Assembly: GCA_017387505.1 (NCBI GenBank)
Contig: JAFOFB010000004.1
Span: 1 to 62,728 of the forward strand
Length of the DNA: 62,728 bases
From: Methanocorpusculum sp.
GTDB taxonomy: Archaea; Halobacteriota; Methanomicrobia; Methanomicrobiales; Methanocorpusculaceae
Direction: 5' to 3'
Positions 45,941-55,084 of the stretch are shown here, one piece after another; within the stretch, counting starts at the first letter, position 1; each line of letters begins with the position of its first letter. The translations under genes were made by a program, and so were the position numbers. Below the pieces are notes generated by a model, which ran no database searches, was not told the DNA's origin, and was given only the letters and a program-made list of their open reading frames with translations.

Positions 45941-47221
45941 ATGGCAGATATATACAACGCATTCTTAAGCGAAGCAGAAATCGCAGGCGAGGGCGATGGA
46001 ATCTTAAAAGGAGTACGTGTCGCAGTAAAAGACAACATCTCCACAAAAGACATCGAAACCACCTGTGCATCCAAAATCCTCAAAGGCTACATCCCGCCGT
46101 ACGATGCACACGCCGTCACCCTCCTGAAACAGGCAGGAGCCGTCATTGCCGGAAAGACCAACATGGACGAGTTCGGAATGGGTTCTACAACCGAAAACAG
46201 TGCATTTGGAGCAGCATTAAACCCGAGAGACACAACCCGTGTTACCGGCGGCTCTTCCGGAGGCAGTGCAGCAGCAGTTGCCGGAGGACTTGTACCCCTG
46301 GCTCTTGGATCTGATACCGGAGGTTCTATCAGATGTCCTGCAGCATGGTGTGGAATCGTTGGATTAAAACCATCCTACGGACGCGTCAGCCGTTTCGGAT
46401 TAATCGCATACGCAAACTCATTCGAACAGATCGGCCCGATGGCAAACAACGTCACAGACACTGCAAAACTCTTCAGTGTCATCGCAGGCCATGATGTAAG
46501 AGACTCCACCTCAGTTAACAAACCATATGACTTCGCAGGTCTCAAGGCAGACATCGCAGGAAAAACAATCGGTATTCCAAAAGAATACTTCGGTGAAGGT
46601 GTTGACGAGGCAGTTTCCGAGACCGTCAAAAACGCAATCGCAAAACTCGAAGAACTTGGAGCAAAGACCGTTGAGGTATCTCTTCCGTCCATGAAGTATG
46701 CCTTAGCAGCATATTACGTCACCTGCACCTGTGAAGCATCCTCCAACTTAGACCGCTTCGACGGCGTCAGATACGGAGAGATTGCCCCGGACACCAACAT
46801 GCCGTGGCATGATGCATACACCAAAGTCAGAACCGCAGGATTCGGAGACGAAGTCCGCAGAAGAATCATCCTTGGAACATTTGCACTCTCTGCCGGATAC
46901 TACGGAAAATACTACGTCAAAGCACGCCACGCAAGACAGCAGATTGCAAAAGACTTCGCAAAGGCATTAACCCAGTGCGACTTACTCGCAGGACCAACCA
47001 TGCCAAACGTCGCACCAAAACTTGGCGAATTAACCAAAGATCCGCTCCAGATGTATCAGGCAGATATCTTAACAGTCCCTGCCAACATCGCAGGAATTCC
47101 TGCCATCTCTGTACCGTGCGGTACCGCACACAACATGCCGGTTGGTCTTCAGATTATGGGAAGAATGTACGACGAAGAGACTGTCTTAAACGCAGCACTC
47201 GCATATGAGGAGGCATGCTGA
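45941..47221 (+). CDS. gatA: aspartyl/glutamyl-tRNA amidotransferase subunit A
   Basis: GatA is the amidase subunit that releases ammonia from glutamine. The 426-residue protein carries the amidase Ser-cisSer-Lys triad: Lys in VAVKDNI near residue 28, and the serines in GGSSGGSAAAVAGG near 103-116 and DTGGSIRCPAAW near 127. It is somewhat shorter at its N-terminus than bacterial GatA, as is common in archaea. It is directly joined to gatC and its stop precedes the gatB start by only 1 base. Confidence 0.95.
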   Translation: MADIYNAFLSEAEIAGEGDGILKGVRVAVKDNISTKDIETTCASKILKGYIPPYDAHAVTLLKQAGAVIAGKTNMDEFGMGSTTENSAFGAALNPRDTTRVTGGSSGGSAAAVAGGLVPLALGSDTGGSIRCPAAWCGIVGLKPSYGRVSRFGLIAYANSFEQIGPMANNVTDTAKLFSVIAGHDVRDSTSVNKPYDFAGLKADIAGKTIGIPKEYFGEGVDEAVSETVKNAIAKLEELGAKTVEVSLPSMKYALAAYYVTCTCEASSNLDRFDGVRYGEIAPDTNMPWHDAYTKVRTAGFGDEVRRRIILGTFALSAGYYGKYYVKARHARQQIAKDFAKALTQCDLLAGPTMPNVAPKLGELTKDPLQMYQADILTVPANIAGIPAISVPCGTAHNMPVGLQIMGRMYDEETVLNAALAYEEAC

Positions 47222-47222
47222 A

Positions 47223-48653
47223 ATGTCCGAAGAATTCCAGGTAATTATCGGTCTTGAGGTCCACTGTCAGCTCAACACCAAATCCAAGCTCTTCTGCGGA
47301 TGTTCCGCAGACTTTAGAGCCGATGCACCAAACACCCACGTCTGCCCTGTCTGTTTAGGTCTTCCGGGAGCACTTCCGGTCTTAAACAAGAAAGCAGTCG
47401 AGTACGCATTAAAGGTTGCAAAAGCATTAAACTGCACAATCCCTGAAGAAGGCGAATTCTGCAGAAAGAACTATTTCTACCCGGACTTAGTCAAAGCATA
47501 CCAGATCACAATGGGTGATGACCCGCTTGCAATCGGCGGATACATCGAAATCGAAGACGATGCAGGAAACCCGAAGGTTGTAAACTTAACCAGAATCCAC
47601 GTCGAAGAAGACCCGGGAAGACTTGTACACATGGGTAACAAAGAACGCGGATACTACACTCTTGTCGATTACAACAGATCCGGAATCCCGTTAATCGAAA
47701 TGGTTACCGAACCTGAGATGTCCTCTCCAAAGGAAGCCCGCCGTCTCTTAAACAAACTCAGAGCCACCCTCGAATACTTAGACGTCTTCGACCCGGAAAA
47801 GGAAGGATCCTTACGTGTTGATGCAAACATCTCCATCAAAGGACACGAACGTGTCGAGATCAAAAACATCACCTCCTACAAAGGTGTAGAGAAAGCATTA
47901 ACCTTCGAAATTACCCGTCAGAAGAACTTAATCCGCAGAGGAGGAAGAATCGTACGTGAGACCCGTCACTTCCAGGAAGGAAAGGGAACCACCACCTCTG
48001 CACGTTCAAAGGAAACCGCAAACGACTACCGTTACTTCCCTGAACCGGATTTACCGGTCATCCGTGTCGCAGACTGGGTAAAAGACATCGAACTTCCGGA
48101 ACTCCCGGACGCACGCCGTGACAGATTCATGTCCCAGTACGGTATTGCGGTAAACCACGCAAGAACCTTAACCGGCGACTTAAAGCTCGCAGAGTTCTAC
48201 GAAGCAATCGCAGAAGTTGGAGCTGCCCTTGCCGCATCCTGGACTGCCGATATCTTAATGGGAGAACTCAACTACCGTGACATGCATGTCTCTGAAGTCG
48301 CAGGACACGCAGACCAGTTTGCAGAACTCATCACTCTTGTCCGTGACAAGAAGATCACCGACAAAGCAGGTGTCGAGGTTCTCCGTGTCTGGCTTGATGC
48401 ACTCCACAACGAAGCAAAGAGCGAAGCACCGTCAGCAATTGTCGAAAGACTTGGTCTTGCCCGTGAATCAGGTGAGAGCTTCCGCGGAATTGTAGAAGCA
48501 ATCCTCGAGAAGAATCCGCAGGCAATCGAAGACCACAAAGCAGGAAAGAAGGGAGCCTTAAACTTCATCGTCGGACAGGTTATGAAGGAAACCAAAGGCA
48601 AGTCCGACCCGCGTGAAATCCACGCAATGATTTCAGAGATTCTCGGAGAGTAA
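47223..48653 (+). CDS. gatB: aspartyl/glutamyl-tRNA amidotransferase subunit B
   Basis: GatB activates the side-chain carboxylate on the misacylated tRNA with ATP and accepts ammonia through a channel from GatA. The 476-residue product starts with IGLEVHCQLNTKSKLFCGC, includes LPVLNKKAVEYALKVAKAL, the zinc-binding Cys pairs and DYNRSGIPLIEMVTEPEM near residue 150-167, and ends with the YqeY-like tail (KETKGKSDPREIHAMI). The frame is open 6 codons upstream inside gatA, but the ATG at 47223 matches the family start and has a GAGGAGG-like site. It is followed by topA after 6 bases. Confidence 0.95.
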   Translation: MSEEFQVIIGLEVHCQLNTKSKLFCGCSADFRADAPNTHVCPVCLGLPGALPVLNKKAVEYALKVAKALNCTIPEEGEFCRKNYFYPDLVKAYQITMGDDPLAIGGYIEIEDDAGNPKVVNLTRIHVEEDPGRLVHMGNKERGYYTLVDYNRSGIPLIEMVTEPEMSSPKEARRLLNKLRATLEYLDVFDPEKEGSLRVDANISIKGHERVEIKNITSYKGVEKALTFEITRQKNLIRRGGRIVRETRHFQEGKGTTTSARSKETANDYRYFPEPDLPVIRVADWVKDIELPELPDARRDRFMSQYGIAVNHARTLTGDLKLAEFYEAIAEVGAALAASWTADILMGELNYRDMHVSEVAGHADQFAELITLVRDKKITDKAGVEVLRVWLDALHNEAKSEAPSAIVERLGLARESGESFRGIVEAILEKNPQAIEDHKAGKKGALNFIVGQVMKETKGKSDPREIHAMISEILGE

Positions 48654-48659
48654 ACCTCA

Positions 48660-51452
48660 ATGCACCTGATAATTGCCGAAAAGAACATCGTTGCCGAGCG
48701 GATTGCCGCCTTCCTTTCCGGACCCGGAAAGGTACAGGTAAAACGTGACGGAAACGTTGTTCAGTACTTCGTCAATGACTGTGTTGTCATGGGTCTTCGC
48801 GGACACGTAGTTGAAGTTGACTTCGTTGAAGGATACAAAAACTGGAAAAGCGAAGAACACCCGCCGCGCTCTTTAATCAGTGCCGGAATCGAGAAGAAGC
48901 CGACCGAAAAGAAACTCGTCTCAATGATGCAGAGAGAGGCCAGGAAGGCGAGCCGCGTCACAATCGCGACGGACTTTGATACCGAAGGAGAGCTCATCGG
49001 AAAGGAAGCCTTTGAGCTTATCCGTGCAGTCAACAAGACTGTACCAATCGACAGAGCCCGTTTCTCTGCAATCACCAAAGATGAAATCTTAGCATCCATC
49101 CGGGATGCTCAGAGTCTGGACATGAACCTGGCAGCAGCCGGTGAATCCCGTCAGGTCATTGACCTTGTATGGGGTGCATCGATTACCCGTTTCCTCACAA
49201 TCGCCGCACACCGCGGAGCAGAAGGCATTCTCTCTGTCGGACGTGTTCAAAGCCCGACTCTTTCGATGATTGTTGACCGCGAAAAAGAGATTGAAGCATT
49301 CGTTCCTGAAAAATACTGGATGCTTTCTCTGACAGCCCAGAAAGGCCGTGATGTAATCGAAGCCCGCCATATCCATGGAAGATTCACCGACCGTGCAGAA
49401 GCAGAGGCAGCATACAATGCAACAAAAGCCCCGCTCACGGTTACAGATATCACAACAGGACACAAGACAGACAAAGCTCCAACCCCGCTTGATACAACAG
49501 CATTAATCGTTGGAGCAGGACGTCTTGGAATCTCTGCGGCATCAGCCATGAACAGAGCCGAAGAGCTCTACATGCGCGGATTTATCTCATATCCGAGAAC
49601 CGACAACACCACATATCCAAAGAGCCTGAACGTATCCGAACAGCTTCAGCTCTTCGCAGGCGGAATCTTCAAAAAAGAGGTAGCCTTCGTTAAGGAAAAT
49701 CTCCGCTCCGCTCCAACAAGAGGCAGAAAAGAGACAACTGACCACCCGCCGATTTATCCGACAGGACTTGCAACACCGGAGGACATCCCAGACACCGTAA
49801 CCTGGAAACTCTACGAATTTGTTGTCCGCAGATTCTTTGCAACCCTCTGCCGTGACTCCGAGTGGGAAACCATGAAGGTAAACCTTGCAGCATCCGCCGA
49901 ACCGTACACTGTAACAGGCGGAAGACTTCTTGTCCCGGGATGGAGAGGAGTTTATCCGTACAGCAAGGCTGAAGAAAACATTCTCCCTGTCTTTGCGAAG
50001 GGTGAAACCTTAACCTTAACAGGTAAGGACATGGCAGAAAAGGAGACCAACCCTCCGGCACGCTACACGCAGATCCGTCTCATCCAGAGAATGGAGGAGT
50101 TAGGTCTTGGTACCAAGTCCACCCGCCACGAGGTCATCAGCAAACTTGCCGGACGCAAATACATCGAAGGAAACCCTATGAAGCCGACAGTTATCGGACG
50201 TGCGGTAATCGAATCTCTTCAGCAGTATGCTGAGACGATTACCAAACCAACGATGACAAAGACTCTCGAAGAGTCCATGGGTGAGATTGCCGCAGGTAAG
50301 AAAACCATGGCCGCTGTTCTCGACGAGTCCAAGGAGATGCTTTCATCAATCTTCGATGAACTCGAAAGAAACGAAGAGGAAATCGGAACCGAGATTATGA
50401 ACCGTTCCCGCGAGGAACAGTTAATCGGCCCGTGCCCGGTATGCGGAAAACAGCTTGTCATAAAACGTGTTGGAAGCTCTCAGTTCATCGGATGCTCAGG
50501 ATATCCTGACTGCTCCTTCAATGCAGGAATCCCTCCTGCAGTATGGGGCAGTGCCGTAAAGACTGCTGATGTCTGTCCGATTCATGGCGTAAACCATGTT
50601 CAGCTCTTAAGAAAGGGAGCTCCGCCATGGAAGTTCGGCTGTCCGGTCTGTTCTCACATACAGACCAACGCAGACCTCTTCCGCCAGATGAACGGAATGA
50701 CCGAGGAGAAGCTTTCCAAACTCCATGCGGCCCACATCTACACAACAAACGATCTGCTCTCACACACTGCAGAAGAACTCTCTGCAAAACTTCTCATAAG
50801 CAAAGCCGATGCAGAAAAGCTTAGAGCAGAAGGTGAAGAGGTCATGTCTCTTCTAAGAAACCGCGCTGCTCTTCGAAAGTTCGTCTCTCCAAGAATTCCT
50901 GTAAAACGCGGAAGAGGAGCTGGAAAGGTCTGCAAGGCACTCTACGCAGAAGGTGTCAACTGCCTTGATGATCTTGCAGTATGTACCCCGTCTAAGTTAA
51001 AGAAGGCATTCTTAAGCGAGGAGGAAGCATCCGCATTAATCGCAGAAGCAAAGGATTCTGTGAACATGGTCTGGATGAAGGAAGCAGGAATCCCGACTGT
51101 CACTTTAAAGAAGTACGCAGCCGCAGGACTTGCTGACCCGAATAAGTTCATATCTGCCCACCCGGCAGGTATTGCTTTAATCTCTGGAGTGTCTGTGACA
51201 ACAGTCTGTTCCCATCAGGCAAAAGTCGCAGAGGCCTCAGGGGTAAAAGCTCCAGAAAAACTCTCCAAGCCTCAGTTCGAAAAGGGCGTTTCCTCCCTTG
51301 CAGGAAAAGCAGATGCTGATGTTTTAGCAGTTCTTGCATTAGCCGGAGCATGGAGCGCGGAAAGTATTGCAGAAGCTGATGTAAAGGCTCTTTCTGCTTC
51401 AACAGGTGTTGATTCGAAAGTAATCACCAAACTGCAGAAGGTAAAACGGTGA
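48660..51452 (+). CDS. topA: DNA topoisomerase I (type IA) with HhH-repeat tail
   Basis: This 930-residue enzyme relaxes negatively supercoiled DNA. The N-terminal Toprim domain (MHLIIAEKNIVAERIAAFL) has the acidic DFDTEGE motif near residue 105, and the active-site Tyr is in FISYPRTDNTTYP near residue 305. Two C4 zinc fingers follow (CPVC...CSGYPDC near 595-620, and VCPIHG...CPVC near 638-665). Residues ~680-930 form an unusual tail of about four helix-hairpin-helix-like repeats (for example IYTTNDLLSHTAEELSAKLL and VNCLDDLAVCTPSKLKKAFL), as in RadA and topoisomerase V. It follows gatB by 6 bases and precedes trmJ. Confidence 0.93.
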   Translation: MHLIIAEKNIVAERIAAFLSGPGKVQVKRDGNVVQYFVNDCVVMGLRGHVVEVDFVEGYKNWKSEEHPPRSLISAGIEKKPTEKKLVSMMQREARKASRVTIATDFDTEGELIGKEAFELIRAVNKTVPIDRARFSAITKDEILASIRDAQSLDMNLAAAGESRQVIDLVWGASITRFLTIAAHRGAEGILSVGRVQSPTLSMIVDREKEIEAFVPEKYWMLSLTAQKGRDVIEARHIHGRFTDRAEAEAAYNATKAPLTVTDITTGHKTDKAPTPLDTTALIVGAGRLGISAASAMNRAEELYMRGFISYPRTDNTTYPKSLNVSEQLQLFAGGIFKKEVAFVKENLRSAPTRGRKETTDHPPIYPTGLATPEDIPDTVTWKLYEFVVRRFFATLCRDSEWETMKVNLAASAEPYTVTGGRLLVPGWRGVYPYSKAEENILPVFAKGETLTLTGKDMAEKETNPPARYTQIRLIQRMEELGLGTKSTRHEVISKLAGRKYIEGNPMKPTVIGRAVIESLQQYAETITKPTMTKTLEESMGEIAAGKKTMAAVLDESKEMLSSIFDELERNEEEIGTEIMNRSREEQLIGPCPVCGKQLVIKRVGSSQFIGCSGYPDCSFNAGIPPAVWGSAVKTADVCPIHGVNHVQLLRKGAPPWKFGCPVCSHIQTNADLFRQMNGMTEEKLSKLHAAHIYTTNDLLSHTAEELSAKLLISKADAEKLRAEGEEVMSLLRNRAALRKFVSPRIPVKRGRGAGKVCKALYAEGVNCLDDLAVCTPSKLKKAFLSEEEASALIAEAKDSVNMVWMKEAGIPTVTLKKYAAAGLADPNKFISAHPAGIALISGVSVTTVCSHQAKVAEASGVKAPEKLSKPQFEKGVSSLAGKADADVLAVLALAGAWSAESIAEADVKALSASTGVDSKVITKLQKVKR

Positions 51453-51458
51453 TAAATA

Positions 51459-52211
51459 ATGCCGCAGATTGATATTGTCTTAGTTGAACCTCTCTATGAA
51501 GGAAACATTGGCTTTGCCGCCCGTGTTATGAAGAATTTCGGATTCAAGAACATGGTTCTTGTAAATCCGCCTGAGTTGACCGTCGAAGCACGTGCACGCG
51601 CATCTCACGCAAAGGACGTGCTTGACAACGCAGAGTACCTCTCTCTCGAAGAGGTTTTCGAGAGAAGCACTCTTTGTATTGCAACAACCGGAGGTCTTTC
51701 AAAGTCTGTATCACATCCGATGAGAATGCCGTACTATGCAGTTTCCGAACTTCGCGAGATGATTGGAGACATTGACGGCAGAATCTCTATTCTCTTTGGA
51801 CGTGAAAACTGGGGTCTCAACAACGAGGAAATCGCACAGTGTGATATTGTCTGTACTGTTCCAACAAGCGAGGAGTACCCAATCTTAAACATCTCCCATG
51901 CGATTGGAATCGTTTGCTACGAGTTAGCCCACCTCCAGAGAGGCGAGTACATGCTTGCATCCAAGCAGGAGATGGACTCTCTTTACAAGCACATCGGCGA
52001 GTTCTTAGAGCTTGCAGGACACCAGATTGAAAAGAGAGGTCCTACTCTTCTTCTTGCAAAGCGCATCTTTGGAAGAACCAAACTCACAGTTCGTGAGGTC
52101 AGTACAATGCACGGAGTTCTTCGCCGTGCCGAGCGTAAAATGAAGCTCGCAGACGAAGAACTTCCTGAGTATCCTGAGATGGATGCTGTATTCGAAGACG
52201 AAGAGGAATAA
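51459..52211 (+). CDS. trmJ: TrmJ-like tRNA 2'-O-methyltransferase
   Basis: This 250-residue SPOUT enzyme methylates the 2'-O of tRNA position 32 in the TrmJ family. The family order is clear: VLVEPLYEGNIGFAARVMKN near residue 7, ILFGRENWGLNNEEI near 109-123 and YPILNISHAIGIVCYEL near 140-156, the knot region binding S-adenosylmethionine. The C-terminal helices contain LLAKRIFGRTKLTVRE, typical of the dimerisation extension. It starts 6 bases after topA. A T-run follows its stop and an A-run beyond it ends the convergent gene. Confidence 0.92.
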   Translation: MPQIDIVLVEPLYEGNIGFAARVMKNFGFKNMVLVNPPELTVEARARASHAKDVLDNAEYLSLEEVFERSTLCIATTGGLSKSVSHPMRMPYYAVSELREMIGDIDGRISILFGRENWGLNNEEIAQCDIVCTVPTSEEYPILNISHAIGIVCYELAHLQRGEYMLASKQEMDSLYKHIGEFLELAGHQIEKRGPTLLLAKRIFGRTKLTVREVSTMHGVLRRAERKMKLADEELPEYPEMDAVFEDEEE

Positions 52212-52220
52212 CCCTCTAAC

Positions 52221-52243
52221 TTTTTTCTAAAAATAAAAAAAAA
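52221..52243. terminator. bidirectional terminator between trmJ and the secreted protein
   Basis: Six T residues (52221-52226) end the plus-strand transcript, and an A run (52235-52243, read as T on the minus strand) ends the minus-strand gene whose stop is at 52246. Confidence 0.55.
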
Positions 52244-52245
52244 GA

Positions 52246-52788
52246 TTACGACTTAAAGAAGCCGATACCTTTTGCCATATCCTTAACATTTGTAAATGTC
52301 TTGATATCCGAACTGCTGATAACAAACGTAAGCGTTGGAATCACACATCCGAAGCTGTGAGGCCTAATCCAGTATGAGTTGTCCTGATTGTCCAGTGCGG
52401 CATTTCTAACCTTTAATACCGCATAATCTCCGTCAACGTATGAGAATGAAACATCCTGCACACTCTCATATCCTGCTTCAGGATACCCAAGAATACCTAA
52501 AATCCGCTTCTTTAAATCCTGCTTTCCGAACAGATACACAAGGAAAGAAATCCAGGGTTCAATCTGATACCGGACTGTAATCTCTGCGTCTGAGTTCTTC
52601 ATCACATACTCAACAGAACTCACATACAGATATCCGAAACGATTCTCACCGTTTGGAAGAGCAACCTGCTTTTCGACAGATGAATCTGCGCTCGACAAAA
52701 ACGGGAGAGTGAATTCAGAAACTCCTGCTGCCGGTACTACTAGAAACATACAGATAACAGCAGCGCAGAGAAGCCGATATAACTTCAT
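52246..52788 (-). CDS. secreted protein of unknown function
   Basis: This 180-residue protein starts with a signal peptide (hydrophobic core about 6-22, AAG cleavage-like end) and continues as a beta-rich domain of alternating polar and hydrophobic residues. It has no anchor at the C-terminus and only one Cys in the mature part, so it is probably an extracytoplasmic or surface protein. I do not recognise a family. It is the last gene of a minus-strand block beginning at PAN but is separated from adenine deaminase by 39 bases with a TATA-like AT-rich run. Confidence 0.6.
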   Translation of the reverse strand: MKLYRLLCAAVICMFLVVPAAGVSEFTLPFLSSADSSVEKQVALPNGENRFGYLYVSSVEYVMKNSDAEITVRYQIEPWISFLVYLFGKQDLKKRILGILGYPEAGYESVQDVSFSYVDGDYAVLKVRNAALDNQDNSYWIRPHSFGCVIPTLTFVISSSDIKTFTNVKDMAKGIGFFKS

Positions 52789-52827
52789 TATTGTTTTCCT
52801 ATTTGTTGTTAAGATAAATATACTTTC

Positions 52828-54426
52828 TCAACACTTAATGTCTGTATCACTGAACGAATCTCCGTCAAACAGTCCGCGCGGTGTAATTTTGAGGTGGGGC
52901 ACAACTGTCAAAGCCATAAATGATAAAGACATGAAGGCTTTTTTATCTGCGCCTGTTTTTTCGAGAGCTTCGTTTAACACACTCATCTCTTCCAATACCT
53001 CTTCATACGGCTTGAAAGTCATAAGACCTCCTGCCGGAAGAGAAAGAACAGTTGTCTCATCTCCAAGAACAACAGCCATGCCTCCGCCTGCTTCAGACAC
53101 AGCCTTTACTGCTGAAATAATCTCAGAGTCGGACGCTCCTGCCGCGATGATGTTGTGGGCATCGTGTGAAACAGACGTCGCAATAGCTCCCTGTTTAATG
53201 TTTAGTCCCTTAATCAGACCAACACCGAATCCCTCTCCTCTGTATCTGTCAACGCAGACAATCTTCTGGATTCCATCATCTCCTGCCCTGCCTTTTCCGC
53301 ACTCGGTGATAATCTCGCCTGGGATTGTCTCGATTACCTTAAGCATTCCAGAAGGCAGCTTCATCTCCTCCTCGGTCGGGATTGTGCAGACAAACTTTGG
53401 GAACGTTATTTCCTGAGCCTTGACATCTCCTTTCTTTGATACGGCAATACCATTCTTGTACACGCGCGATACTTTAAAGGTCTCGCCTTCCTCTAAGATA
53501 CAGAAGTCTGCACAGCGTCCCGGTGCAATAATTCCGCGGTCAGAAAGGTTGTAGTAATCAGCGGCAGAAAGCGTTGCAAGTCTTAAAGCGAGTTCGAGCG
53601 GCATTCCTGCAGAAACTGCAGCACGAATACAATTATCAATCGAACCGTCTTCTGCAATAATGTCAACTTGGCGGTCGTCAGTTGCAAAACAGCAGCGGGA
53701 AGCTGTTGCGAAATTTACAACAGGAGTTAATGCAGCAACATTCTTTGCTGCATCTCCATCCCTTAGGAAGATGAACTGACCGAGCAGAAGTTTTTCTTCT
53801 GCCTCCTCTGCTGTTGTACACTCATGGTCGCTTAAAATTCCGCATGATACATAATCGCATAAAGACTCTCCGGAAAGCCCCGGGGCATGTCCGTCGATTC
53901 TCTTGAAAAGAGAAAGCTTTGCAGAAACTTCAGCATCTTTGAAAAGAACCCCTGGTACATTCATCATCTCGCCAAGTCCTAAGACCTTCTCGTGATTTAC
54001 ATAACGTTTAAGATCCTCATAAGATACAACAGCACCTCCGACATCTGCCGGAGTTGCCGGAACACATGACGGAACCATGAAGAAGATATCTGCCGGAGAG
54101 TTTTCGGCATCCGATATCATGAAATCGATTCCGGCAGTGCCTGCAACATTGGCTATTTCGTGAGGATCGGCGATAACGGTCGTTACACCGTGCTGTAAAA
54201 CAAGTCTTCCAAACTCTGCAGGAGTTAAAAGAGAACTTTCAATGTGTACGTGTGAATCAATAAGTCCGGGGATTACACGAGCCCCTTCGAGATCGAAAAC
54301 AAGATGGCCTGAAAGCGACCCGGGCTTTCCTACAGCCTTGATTTTTCCTTTTTCAACAGAGAAAGAAGAGGGTATCCATGTACAGGATACCGGATTATAG
54401 AGAAGAGCATTATCAAATATTCTCAT
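52828..54426 (-). CDS. ade: adenine deaminase
   Basis: Adenine deaminase converts adenine to hypoxanthine in purine salvage. The 532-residue amidohydrolase has the metal-binding motif PGLIDSHVHIESS near residues 53-65, GVTTVIADPHEIANV near 80-94, LSDHECTTAEEA near 199 with the third ligand, and FATDDRQVD near 248. The C-terminal domain includes the SVSHDAHNI segment that carries catalytic residues in this family. Its start overlaps the preceding small membrane-protein gene by 4 bases (ATGA). Confidence 0.94.
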   Translation of the reverse strand: MRIFDNALLYNPVSCTWIPSSFSVEKGKIKAVGKPGSLSGHLVFDLEGARVIPGLIDSHVHIESSLLTPAEFGRLVLQHGVTTVIADPHEIANVAGTAGIDFMISDAENSPADIFFMVPSCVPATPADVGGAVVSYEDLKRYVNHEKVLGLGEMMNVPGVLFKDAEVSAKLSLFKRIDGHAPGLSGESLCDYVSCGILSDHECTTAEEAEEKLLLGQFIFLRDGDAAKNVAALTPVVNFATASRCCFATDDRQVDIIAEDGSIDNCIRAAVSAGMPLELALRLATLSAADYYNLSDRGIIAPGRCADFCILEEGETFKVSRVYKNGIAVSKKGDVKAQEITFPKFVCTIPTEEEMKLPSGMLKVIETIPGEIITECGKGRAGDDGIQKIVCVDRYRGEGFGVGLIKGLNIKQGAIATSVSHDAHNIIAAGASDSEIISAVKAVSEAGGGMAVVLGDETTVLSLPAGGLMTFKPYEEVLEEMSVLNEALEKTGADKKAFMSLSFMALTVVPHLKITPRGLFDGDSFSDTDIKC

Positions 54427-54839
54427 GCTATCTGAATTGTTCGGATGTACCCGGCAAGACGCTTTGGATTTTCTTCAAAGGTTGAGATGTAGATGAAAAT
54501 CTTGTACTCGCCTGATTCAAGTTCTACCGGACACTCTGATAATGTATTTCCTTTGGTGAGTGTCTCAACAAACGAGAAGGTGTTTCCTATCTGTGTTGAA
54601 GAAAACATTCCATCCTGGTGGAATATATTGTACTGAACCCAGACCTTTTCCGGCTCATCTCCTGTGTAGGAGATTGTTGTCTTTAAGATACCGTCATCAT
54701 AAACCGGTGTATCTGCATCAACTCCTGAACCTCCAGAGAAGAGAATCAGAATAATGATAAGTCCTGCAAGAAGAACAACAAGTCCTCCAATCAAGACATT
54801 TCGCGGGTTTATAGGGTCACGGTCAAGAAAGTCTTTCAT
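54423..54839 (-). CDS. small membrane-anchored protein of unknown function
   Basis: This 138-residue protein has one N-terminal transmembrane helix (about residues 14-34, VLIGGLVVLLAGLIIILILF) after a short charged tail, and an extracytoplasmic beta-sandwich-like domain of about 95 residues with two aromatic-rich strands. It lies between the small beta-barrel-like gene and adenine deaminase, overlapping ade by 4 bases. I do not recognise the family. Topology suggests the domain faces outside. Confidence 0.6.
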   Translation of the reverse strand: MKDFLDRDPINPRNVLIGGLVVLLAGLIIILILFSGGSGVDADTPVYDDGILKTTISYTGDEPEKVWVQYNIFHQDGMFSSTQIGNTFSFVETLTKGNTLSECPVELESGEYKIFIYISTFEENPKRLAGYIRTIQIA

Positions 54840-54841
54840 GA

Positions 54842-55018
54842 TTACTCGACACGCTCAACGATTACACGAACTTTATCGCCGCTCTTTAAACCGTGTCCCT
54901 TTGGAACATCAACATTGAACCAGAGGTTTCCCTGCTGAGACATCAGGCAGTCCTTTTCCCCTTCGATATCCGCAACAAACTCAAGCTCTGAAACAATTTC
55001 TGCGATTTTATCAGCCAT
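54842..55018 (-). CDS. small beta-barrel-like protein, 58 residues
   Basis: Read on the minus strand this frame starts ATG at 55018 and ends TAA at 54842. The 58-residue product begins MADKIAEIVSELEFVADIEG, contains LWFNVDVPKGHGLKSGDKV and ends VRVIVERVE. The strand-rich pattern and the GDKVRV ending recall small TRAM- or OB-like nucleic-acid or translation-associated barrels, but this is only a fold-level impression. It stands 66 bases after the pyrophosphatase gene and 2 bases before the next gene, and codon use matches its neighbours. Short length and the lack of a known family limit certainty. Confidence 0.7.
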   Translation of the reverse strand: MADKIAEIVSELEFVADIEGEKDCLMSQQGNLWFNVDVPKGHGLKSGDKVRVIVERVE

Positions 55019-55084
55019 GAGTAAATATAAGGTAACTTTAGAATATTAAGGTTTGGAAACCCTTTGAGAGCGGATTAAAAAAAG

